NCBI RefSeq assembly: GCF_027460265.1
Contig: NZ_JAPZBC010000001.1
Location: 4,816,001-4,880,000 of the forward strand
From: Streptomyces sp. WMMC940
Lineage (GTDB): Bacteria; Actinomycetota; Actinomycetes; Streptomycetales; Streptomycetaceae
DNA length: 64,000 bases
Direction: 5' to 3'
Shown piece by piece: positions 34,549 through 44,106 of this stretch. Positions within the stretch are counted from its first letter, which is position 1. Each line of letters opens with the position of its first letter. The position numbers and the translations under genes are program-made. Below the pieces are notes generated by a model that was not told the origin of the DNA, did not search any database, and saw only the letters and a program-made list of their open reading frames with translations.

Positions 34549-36039
34549 ATGGGCACCAGCACGCACCGGCACAGGGCGAGCGGCAGAACGAGGACGATCG
34601 GTGCGGTCGTGGCCGCCGCGCTCGTCGGCGGTGCGGCGTTCGCGTTCTCCGGGACGGCGCAGGCGGCCGCGGTGGGCGCCACGTACACCAGGACCAGCTC
34701 CTGGGCCGGCGGCTACACCGGGCAGTACGTCATCACCAACGACACCGGCGAGGCCCGGTCCGGCTGGACGCTCGAGTTCGACCTTCCCGCCGGCACGCGC
34801 ATCGGCTCCCTCTGGAACGGCGACCACACCGTCAGCGGACGGCACGTCACCGTGAAGCCGGCGAGCTGGAACAAGCGGCTCGCGCCGGGCGCGTCCGTCA
34901 CCGTCGGCTTCGTCACCTCCGCGAGCGGCGAGGCGGGCGACCCGTCCGGCTGCCTCATCGACGAAGTGGCCTGTTCGCCCGACGCGGGCGTCCCGCCCAC
35001 GCCCGGCGGGCGGCCGACCGGGCAACCCACGCCGTCCCCCACGGCGACCGGCACGACGGAGCCTCCGGCCCCCACCGCGACGGCCCCGCAGTCGCCCACC
35101 GTCACACCGACGGCCACGGTCACCGCCACGCCCCCGACCGGCGGCAGCGGAGGGAGGTTCGCCCCCTACATCGACACGTCCCTGTTCCCGGCGTACGACA
35201 TGCTCGACACGGCGGCCAGGACCGGGGTGAAGGACTTCACGCTCGCCTTCGTGACCGCCGGTGGCGGCTGCACCCCGCTGTGGGGCGGCGTCACCGACCT
35301 CGCGAACGACAGGGTCGCGGCCCAGATCACCGCGCTGCGCGCCGAGGGCGGCGACGTCCGGGTCTCCTTCGGCGGCGCGGCCGGCCGTGAGCTCGCCCTC
35401 AACTGCACGTCCCCCGGCGACCTCGCGGCGGCGTACGGCAAGGTCGTGGACCGGTACGGTCTCACCAAGGTCGACTTCGACATCGAGGGTGCCGCGCTGC
35501 CCGACGCGGCCGCCAACACCCGCCGGTCGCAGGCCATCGCCCAGCTCCAGAAGAAGCACCCGGGGCTGGACGTCTCCTTCACCCTCCCCGTCATGCCCGA
35601 GGGGCTCACCCAGCCCGGGGTCGACCTGCTCGCCGACGCCAGGAGGAACGGCGTGCGGATCGACGCGGTCAACATCATGGCGATGGACTACGGGCCCGCC
35701 TACAGCGGCGACATGGGCACCTACGCGATCCAGGCGGCCACCGCCACCCAGGCGCAGATCAAGGGCGTCCTCGGTCTCTCCGACGCCGCCGCGTGGAAGA
35801 CCGTCGCGGTCACCCCGATGATCGGGGTCAACGACGTCACCACCGAGATCTTCACGGTCGACGACGCGACGCAGCTGGTCGGCTTCGCGCGGTCGAAGGG
35901 GATCGGGTGGCTGGCCATGTGGTCCTCGACCCGCGACAGGCAGTGCCCGGGCGGGGTGAAGAACTCCGCCGACGCGACCTGCAGTTCGATCCTCCAGGAG
36001 CCGCTGGCGTTCACGAAGGCGTTCGCCGCCTACGAGTAG
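34549..36039 (+). CDS. GH18 chitinase with N-terminal CBM2
   Basis: Secreted chitinase of 496 aa. A signal peptide (cleavage at AQA-AAV, about residue 40) precedes a CBM2-type domain (about 42-135; WAGGYTGQYVITNDTGEARS, WNKRLAPGASVTVGF). A Pro/Thr linker (about 145-200) leads to a GH18 domain (about 203-496). The catalytic motif KVDFDIEGAAL supplies the Asp-x-Asp-x-Glu acid pair, and VNIMAMDYGPAY is conserved. It resembles the bacterial chitinase-C-like GH18 enzymes without an insertion domain. The ATG at 34549 is chosen on the signal peptide. Confidence 0.92.
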   Translation: MGTSTHRHRASGRTRTIGAVVAAALVGGAAFAFSGTAQAAAVGATYTRTSSWAGGYTGQYVITNDTGEARSGWTLEFDLPAGTRIGSLWNGDHTVSGRHVTVKPASWNKRLAPGASVTVGFVTSASGEAGDPSGCLIDEVACSPDAGVPPTPGGRPTGQPTPSPTATGTTEPPAPTATAPQSPTVTPTATVTATPPTGGSGGRFAPYIDTSLFPAYDMLDTAARTGVKDFTLAFVTAGGGCTPLWGGVTDLANDRVAAQITALRAEGGDVRVSFGGAAGRELALNCTSPGDLAAAYGKVVDRYGLTKVDFDIEGAALPDAAANTRRSQAIAQLQKKHPGLDVSFTLPVMPEGLTQPGVDLLADARRNGVRIDAVNIMAMDYGPAYSGDMGTYAIQAATATQAQIKGVLGLSDAAAWKTVAVTPMIGVNDVTTEIFTVDDATQLVGFARSKGIGWLAMWSSTRDRQCPGGVKNSADATCSSILQEPLAFTKAFAAYE

Positions 36040-36050
36040 CCGCCCGCCCC

Positions 36051-36106
36051 GTGGCCGCCGGCCGCCGGTGGAGCCCCCTCCCGCACCACCGGTGGCCGGC
36101 GGCCAC
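36051..36106. terminator. Bidirectional terminator 1 between chitinase and bglC
   Basis: 21-nt arms (36051-36071 with 36086-36106) pair with a single mismatch and a 14-nt loop. It lies 12 bp after the chitinase stop, between convergent genes. Confidence 0.8.
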
Positions 36107-36120
36107 CACACCCCCATGCG

Positions 36121-36161
36121 GCGCGCCCCGGCCGGTGACCCCCCACCCGGCCGGGGCGCGC
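36121..36161. terminator. Bidirectional terminator 2 between chitinase and bglC
   Basis: Perfect 15-nt arms (36121-36135 with 36147-36161) and an 11-nt loop, 16 bp before the bglC stop codon. Confidence 0.8.
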
Positions 36162-36176
36162 GTCCGCCGCAGCGGG

Positions 36177-37583
36177 TCAGCAGTCGGGGAGCACCCCCGT
36201 CCGTGCCAGCTCGCCGTACCAGTGGGCGCTGGACTTCGGGATGCGGGCCTGGGTGTCGTAGTCGACGTACACCGCGCCGAAGCGCTTCCCGTAGCCGTAC
36301 GCCCACTCGAAGTTGTCCAGCAGGGACCACAGGAAGTAGCCCCGGACGTCCGCGCCGTCCGCCATCGCGCGGTGCACGGCGGAGAGATGGCCGTGGAGGT
36401 AGCGGATCCGCTCGGGATCGTGGACGGTTCCGTCGGCGCCCGGCTTGTCGGGGTACGCGGCGCCGTTCTCGGTGACGACGAGCGGCAGCCCCGGGGCTTC
36501 CCGGGAGTAGCGCATCAGCAGTTCGTGGAGGCCCGTCGGGTCCACCGGCCAGCCCATGTCCGTGACGTCGCCCGGCGCCCGGTGGAAGCAGACCGCGTCG
36601 GCGCCCGGCCAGGGGGAGTGCGCGCCGCCGCCGTGGCCGTCGTTCCGCTCCGGCGGGACGTCACTGTCAGTGGCACCGGATACAACGGACGGTGAGTAGT
36701 AGTTGATGCCCAGTGAGTCGAGGGGGTGCCGGATGACGGCCAGGTCGTCACCGTGGACGAAGGACCAGTCCGTGAGGCGTTCCGTGTCCACGAGGAGGTC
36801 CGCGGGGTACGCGCCGTGCAGCAACGGGTCGGTGAAGACACGGTTGGCCAGCGCGTCGATCCTGCGCCGCGCGTCCAGATCGGCCTCCGTGTCGCTCCTG
36901 GCCCTGACCGCGCTCGGGTTGATGCTCACGGACACCTGGCCGCGGGCGGGCAGAGCCGTGCGCAGCGCCTGGGCTGCCAGCCCGTGGCCCAGGTTCAGAT
37001 GGTGCGCGGCACGGAGCGAGGCCACGGGATCCGTGCGACCCGGCGCGTGCACCCCCGAGGCGTATCCCAGGAAGGCGCTGCACCAGGGCTCGTTGAGCGT
37101 GGTCCAGCGCTCCACCCGGTCGCCCAGCGCGTCGGCGACGATACGGGCGTAGTCGGCGAAGCGGTGCGCCGTGTCCCGTTCGGGCCAGCCGCCGGCCGTC
37201 TCCAGCTCCTGCGGCAGGTCCCAGTGGTAGAGCGTCAGCACGGGCGTGATCCCGTGGTCCAGCAGATCGTCGACGAGCGCCCGGTAGAAGTCGAGACCGC
37301 GCTGGACGGCCGGGCCGCGGCCCGTGGGCTGGACCCGCGGCCAGGAGACCGAGAAGCGGTAGGCGTTGACGCCCATCCCGGACATGAGCCGGACGTCGTC
37401 CGCGCGGCGGTGGAAGTGGTCCACGGCCACGTCGCCGGTGTCCCCGTTCTCCACCTTGCCGGGCGTATGGCTGAAGGTGTCCCAGATCGACGGCGTACGG
37501 CCGCCCTCCCGCGCGGCGCCCTCGATCTGGTAGGCGGCGGTGGCGGTGCCCCACAGGAAGCCGGGCGGAAAGCTGACGGACAT
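36177..37583 (-). CDS. bglC: GH1 beta-glucosidase of the cellobiose locus
   Basis: Cytoplasmic beta-glucosidase (468 aa) that splits imported cellobiose and cello-oligosaccharides to glucose. GH1 features are [18 protein letters not shown] near the N-terminus, acid/base Glu in TLNEPW and nucleophile Glu in [13 protein letters not shown], and [20 protein letters not shown] near the end. There is no signal peptide. It is the last gene of the cebEFG-bglC operon, 43 bp after cebG. In S. coelicolor and S. scabies this enzyme and CebR control the response to cellobiose, including toxin production in the latter. Confidence 0.93.
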   Translation of the reverse strand: MSVSFPPGFLWGTATAAYQIEGAAREGGRTPSIWDTFSHTPGKVENGDTGDVAVDHFHRRADDVRLMSGMGVNAYRFSVSWPRVQPTGRGPAVQRGLDFYRALVDDLLDHGITPVLTLYHWDLPQELETAGGWPERDTAHRFADYARIVADALGDRVERWTTLNEPWCSAFLGYASGVHAPGRTDPVASLRAAHHLNLGHGLAAQALRTALPARGQVSVSINPSAVRARSDTEADLDARRRIDALANRVFTDPLLHGAYPADLLVDTERLTDWSFVHGDDLAVIRHPLDSLGINYYSPSVVSGATDSDVPPERNDGHGGGAHSPWPGADAVCFHRAPGDVTDMGWPVDPTGLHELLMRYSREAPGLPLVVTENGAAYPDKPGADGTVHDPERIRYLHGHLSAVHRAMADGADVRGYFLWSLLDNFEWAYGYGKRFGAVYVDYDTQARIPKSSAHWYGELARTGVLPDC

Positions 37584-37626
37584 GGAGGAGCTCCCGAAGT
37601 GTGGAGGAGGAAGGAAGTGGACGGTG

Positions 37627-38523
37627 TCAGCCCTTGACCGCGCCCTGCATGATGCCGCCGACGATCTGCCTGCCGAAGAGCACGAAGGCGAGCAGCAGCG
37701 GCAGCGTGCCCAGCAGTGCGCCGGCCATGATCACAGACTGGTCCGGGATGTAGCCGCGCCCCAGCCCGGTGAGCGCCACCTGGACCGTCGGGCTGCCGTT
37801 CTGCGTCAGCGCGATGATCGGCCAGAAGAAGTCGTTCCACGCCATCACGAAGGTGAGCATGCCGAGGACCGCCATCGCGGGCCGGGCGGCCGGGAAGACC
37901 ACGTGCCACACCACGCGCCAGCTGCTCGCCCCGTCCACCCGGGCCGCCTCGATCAGCTCCGTCGGCAGCGCCTCGCTCAGGTACTGCCGCATGAAGAACA
38001 CGCCGAAGGCGCTGACGAGCGTGGGGAGGATGACGGACTGCAGCCGGTCGGTCCAGGACAGCTCCGCGATCAGCATGTACAGCGGGACGACGCCGAGCTG
38101 CGGCGGGACCATCATCGTGCCGATCACCAGCAGCATCAGGGCGTTCTTGAACCGGAAGCGGAGTTTGGCGAAGGCGAAGCCGGCGAGGGTCGAGAAGACC
38201 ACGGTGCCCGCCGCGACGGACCCCGCCACGACCGTGGTGTTGAGCAGCGCCGTGCCCATGTTGGCGTCGGTCCAGGCGATTTCGAGGTTCCTGAACAGGT
38301 TGCCGCCGAACCAGAAGGGCGGGGGCGTCTGCGCGAGCCGGGTGTTGTTGCGGGAAGCCGCGATCGCCGTCCACACCAGGGGGAAGAGCGAGCCCAGGGT
38401 GAACACGATCAGTACGGCATGGGTGATGCGCCCGCCGTGCAGGTGCCTGCCGGCGCGGGCCCGCGGGCGCCCGGGGGTGGTGGCGGGCCCGGTGGCGGCC
38501 CGCTCATGAGTGGTCGTCAGCAC
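37627..38523 (-). CDS. cebG: Cello-oligosaccharide ABC transporter permease
   Basis: 298-aa inner-membrane permease of the MalG type with about six transmembrane helices and the EAA loop [20 protein letters not shown]. It forms the channel with CebF; the ATPase (MsiK in Streptomyces) is encoded elsewhere. Its ATG lies 9 bp after the cebF stop. The C-terminus [10 protein letters not shown] is typical. Confidence 0.9.
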   Translation of the reverse strand: MLTTTHERAATGPATTPGRPRARAGRHLHGGRITHAVLIVFTLGSLFPLVWTAIAASRNNTRLAQTPPPFWFGGNLFRNLEIAWTDANMGTALLNTTVVAGSVAAGTVVFSTLAGFAFAKLRFRFKNALMLLVIGTMMVPPQLGVVPLYMLIAELSWTDRLQSVILPTLVSAFGVFFMRQYLSEALPTELIEAARVDGASSWRVVWHVVFPAARPAMAVLGMLTFVMAWNDFFWPIIALTQNGSPTVQVALTGLGRGYIPDQSVIMAGALLGTLPLLLAFVLFGRQIVGGIMQGAVKG

Positions 38524-38532
38524 GTCATCCCC

Positions 38533-39573
38533 CTAGGCGCTCTCGCGGAGCCGGCGGACGAGCAGCCAGTTCACCGCGCCGATCAGCAGCAGGATCAGGA
38601 ACATCGTCCAGGCGATCGCCGACGCCCGGCCGAGATGGAGGTTCACCCAGCCCTGCTCGTACAGATAGAGCCCGAGCGTCTGGAACTGGTGGTCGGAGCC
38701 GCCCGTGGCCCCGGCGCCGCCGTTGAACAGCAGCGGCTCGCCGAAGAGCTGGGTCGCGCCGATCGTCGACACGACACACGTGAAGAGGATCGTCGGCCGC
38801 AGCGACGGGACGGTCACATGGACGAACTGCTGCCGGCGGGAGGCCCCGTCGAGCGCCGCGGACTCGTACAGGTCGTTCGGGATCGCCTGCATCGCCGCCA
38901 GGTAGATGAGCGCGTTGTAGCCGGTCCAGCGCCAGATGACGATCGTGGAGACCGCGATCTGCGAGGTCCACTCGCCGTTCTGCCAGTCGACCGGGTCGAT
39001 CCCGGCCAGCCCCAGCGCCCAGTTGATCATCCCGTAGTCCCGGCCGAACATCAGGACGAAGACGAGCGTGGCCGCCGCGACGGACGTGGCGTACGGGGTG
39101 AGCGCCGCGACCCGGAAGAACATCGAGCCGCGCAGCCTGTAGTTGAGCAGATGCGCGATGACCAGGGCGATCAGCAGTTGCGGAACCGTGGAGATGATCC
39201 CGATGGTGAACGTGTTCTTCAGCGCGTTCCAGAAGAACTCGTCCTCGAGCAGCCGCGCGAAGTTCCGCAGGCCCACCCACTCCATGTCCGTCGGGGCCGT
39301 CAGCTCCACCCGGTGCAGCGACGCCCAGCCGGTGTAGAGCAGGGGAAAGAGCCCGAAGGCCGCGAAGAACAGGAAGAAGGGGGCGACGAACGCGTACGGG
39401 CTCCACCGCACATCCCGCCGGTACCAGCGGCTGCGCCGCTCCCGGCGCCGCCCGGCCGCGGCGGTCTCACGGTCGGGGGGCCGCCGCGCCGGGGCCGCGC
39501 CCTCCTCCCGGGAGGGCGCGGTGGCAGCCGGGTCACCGGCCGTGCCGGTCACGGGAGTCACCGGTCCGGTCAC
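38533..39573 (-). CDS. cebF: Cello-oligosaccharide ABC transporter permease
   Basis: 346-aa permease of the MalF type. A long Arg/Pro-rich cytoplasmic N-terminus (about 55 residues) precedes six hydrophobic helices. The EAA loop is ESAALDGASRRQQFVHVTVP. The GTG at 39573 overlaps the cebE stop by 4 bp (GTGA), consistent with coupled translation; longer frames extend through cebE and are shadows. It works with CebG and the shared ATPase MsiK. Confidence 0.9.
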   Translation of the reverse strand: MTGPVTPVTGTAGDPAATAPSREEGAAPARRPPDRETAAAGRRRERRSRWYRRDVRWSPYAFVAPFFLFFAAFGLFPLLYTGWASLHRVELTAPTDMEWVGLRNFARLLEDEFFWNALKNTFTIGIISTVPQLLIALVIAHLLNYRLRGSMFFRVAALTPYATSVAAATLVFVLMFGRDYGMINWALGLAGIDPVDWQNGEWTSQIAVSTIVIWRWTGYNALIYLAAMQAIPNDLYESAALDGASRRQQFVHVTVPSLRPTILFTCVVSTIGATQLFGEPLLFNGGAGATGGSDHQFQTLGLYLYEQGWVNLHLGRASAIAWTMFLILLLIGAVNWLLVRRLRESA

Positions 39574-40883
39574 TGGTCGAGCGCGTTGTCGATGGCCTTC
39601 ACGGCGGCGTCCCAGCCTTCCTTGGACGACCGGCCCTTCTGGTCGACCTGGAGCATGCCGACGTCGGCCAGGTTCTGGGCGATCACCAGGTCCTTCGGGC
39701 CGATGATCGTGACCGGGATGCCTTCGGCGGCCCGGGAGAAGATCTCGCCGATCGGCGCGCCCCCGAAGTAGTCGTGCTCGGCGCCGGACACGACGGGCAG
39801 CGAGTACGCGGCCTTGGCGCTCGGGAAGCTGCCGCGCTTCTCGAAGAGCTTCGCCTGCTGCTCGGGTGCGGTCAGCCAGGCCGCGAGCTTCGCCGCCTCG
39901 GTCTTGTTCGTGCCCGCCTCGGGGACGATCAGGAACGAGCCGCCCCAGTTGCTGGGCTTCGGCGCGGACGCGACGTCCCACTTGTCCTTTCCGGCCGCGC
40001 CGCCCTTGTCCTGGATGTAGCCGAGCATCCACGCCGGGCAGGAGACCGTGGCGAACGCGCCGTTGGCGTAGCCCTGGTCCCAGGCGGGCGTGAACTGCTG
40101 GAGCCTGCCCGTCAGTCCCTCGGTGGCGAAGGCGGCGGCGATGTCCCAGGCCTCCTTCACGGCCGGGTTTGTCTTGTACACGACCTCGCCGTTGGCGTCG
40201 TAGAACCGTTCGGCGCTGCTGCCGGTGATCGCGGCCATGACCCCGGAGGCGGAGTCCACGAAGGCGGTGCCCTCGGGAGCCTTGGCCTTGAACTGCTTGC
40301 CGGCGGCCAGGTACTTGTTCCAGTCGCCGGCCCAGAGCTTGCCGACGGCCTCGCGGTCCGTCGGGAGACCGGCCTTGGCGAAGAGGTCCTTGCGGTAGCA
40401 GATGCCCTGGGGGCCGATGTCCGTGCCGAGTCCGACGGTCTTCCCGTCCTTGGACGTGCCCTGTGCCCACTTCCACGGCAGGAAGGCGTCCTTGCTGACG
40501 CCTTCGGTCTTGCCGAGGTCGACGAGTTTGTCCGCCTGGGTGGCCGTGATCTCGGCGATGTTGTTGACCTCGACGGCCTGGATGTCGGCCAGCCCGCTGC
40601 CGCTCCCCAGATGGGTGAGCAGTTGCGGGTAGTAGTTCTCGTTCCGCTCGATCGAGGTCTGCTTGATCTCGATGTCCTTGTGGAGCTTCATGTATTCGTC
40701 GTAGAGCCCGGCCTCCTTGAGGCCGAAGGCCCCGAAGACCCCTACGGTGATCGTGGTCTTGCCCTTGCCGCCGCCCCCGCCGTTCGCGGAGCTGCCGCCG
40801 GGTTCCTCGCCGTCCTCGGCACAGCCGGCCAGCAGCCCGGCGCCGAGCGCCGCGACGACCGCCAGGATTACGGTCCTGCGCAT
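39570..40883 (-). CDS. cebE: Cellobiose/cellotriose-binding lipoprotein
   Basis: 437-aa extracytoplasmic solute-binding lipoprotein (SBP family 1). The signal peptide ends in a lipobox with LLAGC (Cys21), followed by a Gly-rich linker and the binding domain (TTITVGVFGAFGLKEAGLYD, IGPQGICYRKDLFAKAGLPT, WKYL-type aromatic sites). It captures cello-oligosaccharides for CebFG-MsiK. It is the first gene of the operon, 115 bp from the CebR box. Neighbours and order match the S. reticuli, S. griseus and S. coelicolor ceb loci. Confidence 0.9.
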   Translation of the reverse strand: MRRTVILAVVAALGAGLLAGCAEDGEEPGGSSANGGGGGKGKTTITVGVFGAFGLKEAGLYDEYMKLHKDIEIKQTSIERNENYYPQLLTHLGSGSGLADIQAVEVNNIAEITATQADKLVDLGKTEGVSKDAFLPWKWAQGTSKDGKTVGLGTDIGPQGICYRKDLFAKAGLPTDREAVGKLWAGDWNKYLAAGKQFKAKAPEGTAFVDSASGVMAAITGSSAERFYDANGEVVYKTNPAVKEAWDIAAAFATEGLTGRLQQFTPAWDQGYANGAFATVSCPAWMLGYIQDKGGAAGKDKWDVASAPKPSNWGGSFLIVPEAGTNKTEAAKLAAWLTAPEQQAKLFEKRGSFPSAKAAYSLPVVSGAEHDYFGGAPIGEIFSRAAEGIPVTIIGPKDLVIAQNLADVGMLQVDQKGRSSKEGWDAAVKAIDNALDQ

Positions 40884-40998
40884 TGCGTCCTCCTAGTGCC
40901 CTGACGTGCCGACCCCCGGCCAACTCTCACGGTGTGCCCATCGGTTGAAGCTGCGGCTCGGGCGGGGAACGTGCGGGTTCTGAATGGGACAGGTAGTG

Positions 40999-41012
40999 TG
41001 GGAGCGCTCCCA
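40999..41012. promoter_or_regulatory. CebR operator (CebR box)
   Basis: TGGGAGCGCTCCCA is a perfect 14-bp palindrome identical to the known Streptomyces CebR-binding consensus. It sits between divergent cebE and cebR, so CebR should repress both until cellobiose or cellotriose releases it. Confidence 0.95.
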
Positions 41013-41103
41013 TAGGTGATGGCTTGAAGGGTCGCGGCTCCCCGCGGGGGTGTCAAGGCTCCCGGCGCGTAATGTTCCGGGGCAGGAGGACGGGAGGCGG
41101 ATC

Positions 41104-42201
41104 ATGGTGGATCGCCGGAATGCCGATTTCCCCGTGGGGGGCGCTGCGCGCGCCGCGTCCCACGGAGGGGCGAGGGCTTCGGGCCGCAGCGGGGGCAGAC
41201 CGACGCTCGAGGAGGTCGCCGCACGGGCCGGCGTCGGCCGCGGCACCGTCTCCCGGGTGATCAACGGGTCGCCCCGGGTGAGCGAGGCGACCCGCGCCGC
41301 CGTCGAGGCGGCCGTCGCCGAACTCGGTTACGTTCCCAACCGCGCCGCCCGCTCACTCGCCGCCAACCGCAACGACGCCATCGCGCTCGTCGTCCCCGAG
41401 CCCGAGGCCCGGTTCTTCGCGGAGCCGTACTTCTCCGACATCGTGCGCGGTGTCGGCGCGGCTCTCGCCGACACCGACATGCAACTGCTCCTCACCTTCG
41501 CGGGTTCGGACCGCGAACGCCGGAGACTGGCCGACTACCTCGCGGCCGGCCGGGTGGACGGTGTGCTGCTGGTGTCGGTGCACGCCGACGACCCGCTGCC
41601 CGATCTGCTGGAACAACTGGGGATCCCGGCCGTCATCAGTGGCCGCCGCTCGGCCTGCGACCCCCTCGCCGCGGTCGACTCCGACAACACCGGGGGCGCC
41701 CGCGCGGCCGTCGCCCATCTGCTGTCCCGCGGGCGCCGGAACATCGCGACGATCACGGGGCGGCTCGACGTCTACGGTGCCCAGTGCCGTCTCGACGGAT
41801 ACCGGGCCGCCCTCGCGGAGTCGGGTGCCACGGCCGACGAGCGGCTGGTGGCGCCGGCCGACTTCACCGAGGAGGGAGGGCGGCTGGCCATGCGCGCGCT
41901 GCTCGACCGGCGCCCTTCGCTGGACGCGGTCTTCGCCGCCTCCGACGTCATGGCCGCCGGCGCCCGCCAGGTGCTGCGCGAGGCGGGTCGGAGCATCCCC
42001 GACGACGTGGCCCTGGTCGGCTTCGACGACTCCGCGGTAGCCCGCCACATGGACCCGGCCCTCACCAGCGTCCGCCAGCCGATCGAGGAGATGGGCCGCA
42101 CCATGGCCGGCCTCCTCCTCCGCGAGATCGCCGACCGCAGCGGCCCGGACCGGCCGAGGATCATCCTGCCGACGGAGCTGGTGGTCAGGGACTCGTCCTG
42201 A
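41104..42201 (+). CDS. cebR: LacI-family cellobiose repressor
   Basis: 365-aa repressor of the cellulose-utilisation genes. A LacI helix-turn-helix (about residues 37-85; TLEEVAARAGVGRGTVSRVI then NGSPRVSEATRAAV) follows an unstructured N-terminus, and a periplasmic-binding-like effector domain (about 95-365; VDGVLLVSVH, VAFVGFDD-like VALVGFDDSAVA) completes it. The ATG at 41104 follows GGGAGGCGG; an upstream in-frame start at 41050 is less likely. It is divergent from cebEFG-bglC with the CebR box between. Confidence 0.92.
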   Translation: MVDRRNADFPVGGAARAASHGGARASGRSGGRPTLEEVAARAGVGRGTVSRVINGSPRVSEATRAAVEAAVAELGYVPNRAARSLAANRNDAIALVVPEPEARFFAEPYFSDIVRGVGAALADTDMQLLLTFAGSDRERRRLADYLAAGRVDGVLLVSVHADDPLPDLLEQLGIPAVISGRRSACDPLAAVDSDNTGGARAAVAHLLSRGRRNIATITGRLDVYGAQCRLDGYRAALAESGATADERLVAPADFTEEGGRLAMRALLDRRPSLDAVFAASDVMAAGARQVLREAGRSIPDDVALVGFDDSAVARHMDPALTSVRQPIEEMGRTMAGLLLREIADRSGPDRPRIILPTELVVRDSS

Positions 42202-42620
42202 CGGCGGATCCGACGGCCCGGACTCCCCTCGGCCCGGGCCGAGGACCGCGCGTCACAAGCCGGCGCATGACGAAGGGCCGATCCACGCTCCTTGGGTTCC
42301 GGGAGTCGTTGCAACACCCCAGTTCAAGGGGTGCGATGGACTTCGCGACCCGAGCGGACCGGACTCCGCAGGGTCCCAGGAAACCGTCCGGGGAGCGGGA
42401 GGCATATTCCCGGCTCGTGCAGTGGGATACAGCAGCACCGCAGCGTGCCGGATCGACCGCCCTGATGGTTCCCACAGGCGTGCCTTCTCTGGCTATTCGT
42501 GCGGATGGGGGTGCCCGCCCCTGCACTCGATCTGTCCAGGACGGGGGACAGGGGGCGGGCGGCTCTTCTGCTGCCGGCCGCGTTCGCCGGCGGCAGAAGG
42601 GGGCTCATGGGGCGCCGCCG
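42202..42620. other. Spacer after cebR, start of the element graveyard
   Basis: About 420 bp with only short, domain-less frames on both strands. I see no supported gene, terminator or repeat; the left boundary of the inserted material is probably near here. Confidence 0.4.
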
Positions 42621-42880
42621 TCAGGACGTCGTCGTCGAGGGGCGCCGAAGGTTCTCGTAGTGGTCGCACAGGGACCGCACGGAGATCGCGAGCTTCCGGG
42701 CGTGCCGGTACGCGGCGTCGGAGCCGAATCCCCGGGGGTGTACAACCGACGCCATGCCTCATCGATGCCGACCTGGGCGACCCCGGCCGGGACGTCGCCC
42801 ACCGGCTGTGCGTTGATGAGGGTCTGAATCGCGGGCGCCAGCTGGCGCACGTTGCCGGCGTACGCCCGGTAGTCGCACGT
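42621..42880 (-). pseudogene. DUF6415-like gene fragment, frameshifted
   Basis: One minus-strand frame gives YAGNVRQLAPAIQTLINAQP and AGVAQVGIDEAWRRL; the next frame continues SDAAYRHARKLAISVRSLCD and HYENLRRPSTTTS to a TGA stop. Joined, these resemble the C-terminal region of DUF6415 family proteins common on Streptomyces integrative elements. The shift at about 42740 makes it a probable pseudogene. The N-terminal part is not recognisable. Confidence 0.5.
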
Positions 42881-42988
42881 GGATGATGGATTTGCACGGC
42901 GAGGGACAACCAGGCCATCGCACGGCCACGTAGGGCCACGCGACGGCCACGGCCGGGGGCGCGGGCGATGACACCTCAGACTGGCGGC

Positions 42989-43330
42989 ATGGGCCGCAAC
43001 GACGCCTTGAGAGCCGCACGGCTCCGTCGCGGTTGGCGAACGGTCGAGCAGGCCGCCGCCGGGCTGACCGAGCACGGGCAGCAGCCGCTCGACGACCGGC
43101 ACTTCACCGTGTCCCCGCGGACGTGGCGGAGGTGGGAGGGTGCCCGGCCCGGGTGGCCGTCGGAAGAGACCGCGATCGTGGTGCACGATGCGCTCGGCGG
43201 TGGCCCGAAGATCTGGGGTTCACCACACCGCCGGGATGGATCCGGCCGGAGCACCACGAAGAGGCCGCCAGGAGGGTCCATCCGTCGCACGGGGGCTGTA
43301 GGAGAGGCCCTGCCAGCATGCGCAAAGGAC
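42989..43330 (+). pseudogene. XRE-type helix-turn-helix gene fragment, frameshifted
   Basis: The first frame reads MGRNDALRAARLRRGWRTVE, then SPRTWRRWEGARPGWPSEET, a helix-turn-helix with the usual RRWE element. The expected continuation, WPEDLGFTTPPGW, lies in the next frame, starting at about 43200. The regulator is therefore broken, with its C-terminal sensor part missing or decayed. It is typical of integrative-element regulators. Confidence 0.5.
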
Positions 43331-43361
43331 GGGGGAAGGCCGGCCGGGCGGTCCATCGGGA

Positions 43362-43802
43362 TCACACCGGCGGTGTACCCGGTGGTGACGGAGCAGGCCC
43401 ACCCGGCGGCAACGGCGGTCCAGGGTTCGGCGGCGTCTGCGGCGACCCGGGCCCGCGGTGCCTCGCCTCGCCCCGACGTATCGTCGACCACGTCAGGCGG
43501 TAGATCCCCAGAGGGGGGAAGAGGTCCACACGCGCTGGGCAGTTCGCATCAGCACAGGCCCCGCAGCGAGCGAGGCTCGTCGCGAGACTCTTGGTCGTGG
43601 CCAGCTCCTGCCAGCACGCCTGGCACACGGGCTGTCTCGGCATGCCCTCGGGAGCCTGTAATGCAATGGTCACGTGCTCCGGCCCGCGATTGGGCCATGA
43701 CTGCTGGGATGCCCAGTCGCGGTGCTCGCCGTCGTGGCCCGGATCCTCGGTGCACCGGTCCCAGGTACCGGGCTTTCGGACCCAGCAGTAGCAAGGGATC
43801 AC
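43362..43802 (-). CDS. Cys-rich hypothetical protein of the accessory region
   Basis: 146-aa frame from a GTG at 43802, starting with IPCYCWVRKPGTWDRCTEDP and GHDGEHRDWASQQSW, then CQACWQ and CGACADANC pairs that could bind zinc. The C-terminal third is Pro/Arg/Gly-rich and may be out of the original frame. It may form a short operon with the 64-aa gene upstream. No family is recognised, and it could be a decayed gene. Confidence 0.35.
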   Translation of the reverse strand: MIPCYCWVRKPGTWDRCTEDPGHDGEHRDWASQQSWPNRGPEHVTIALQAPEGMPRQPVCQACWQELATTKSLATSLARCGACADANCPARVDLFPPLGIYRLTWSTIRRGEARHRGPGSPQTPPNPGPPLPPGGPAPSPPGTPPV

Positions 43803-43834
43803 CGTGCGTTCCGGCGTGTTGTACGGCGCCGTCT

Positions 43835-44029
43835 TCACGACGCTTCCAGTCGGGTCGGGAGCCGACGCTGGTCGCGGCACGGCGCGCAGGCGTACAGCGG
43901 TACTGGCGGGCCGGACTGGCGCTCGACGACGTCGACAAGGCGAGCCGATCCGGAGGGCCCTTTGTGCCAGTGGCAGTAGTCGTGCGTACCCGCGTGTTCG
44001 CCCGCGGCCGGCTGGATTCCCGTCTCCAT
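43835..44029 (-). CDS. Small hypothetical protein with CxxC-like element
   Basis: 64-aa protein, including DYCHWHKGPSGSARLVDVVE and VPLYACAPCRDQRRLP. Similar short proteins are common beside XRE regulators on Streptomyces mobile elements. The ATG is at 44029. It lies between the XRE/DUF5753 pseudogene and the Cys-rich frame on the same strand. Function unknown. Confidence 0.5.
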   Translation of the reverse strand: METGIQPAAGEHAGTHDYCHWHKGPSGSARLVDVVERQSGPPVPLYACAPCRDQRRLPTRLEAS

Positions 44030-44106
44030 GACCAGGACCGTAGAAATCGAGGCCCTGCTGGGTCGTGGCGATTGCGCGGGCCGCTCAGCGGCTTGTCAGC
44101 AGTTGC

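Noticed and set aside
37540..39771. 743-aa plus-strand frame across the ceb genes
   Set aside because: Antisense shadow of bglC, cebG and cebF.
42253..42608. Several 61-113-aa frames just after cebR
   Set aside because: No domain, no ribosome sites and mutually overlapping on both strands.
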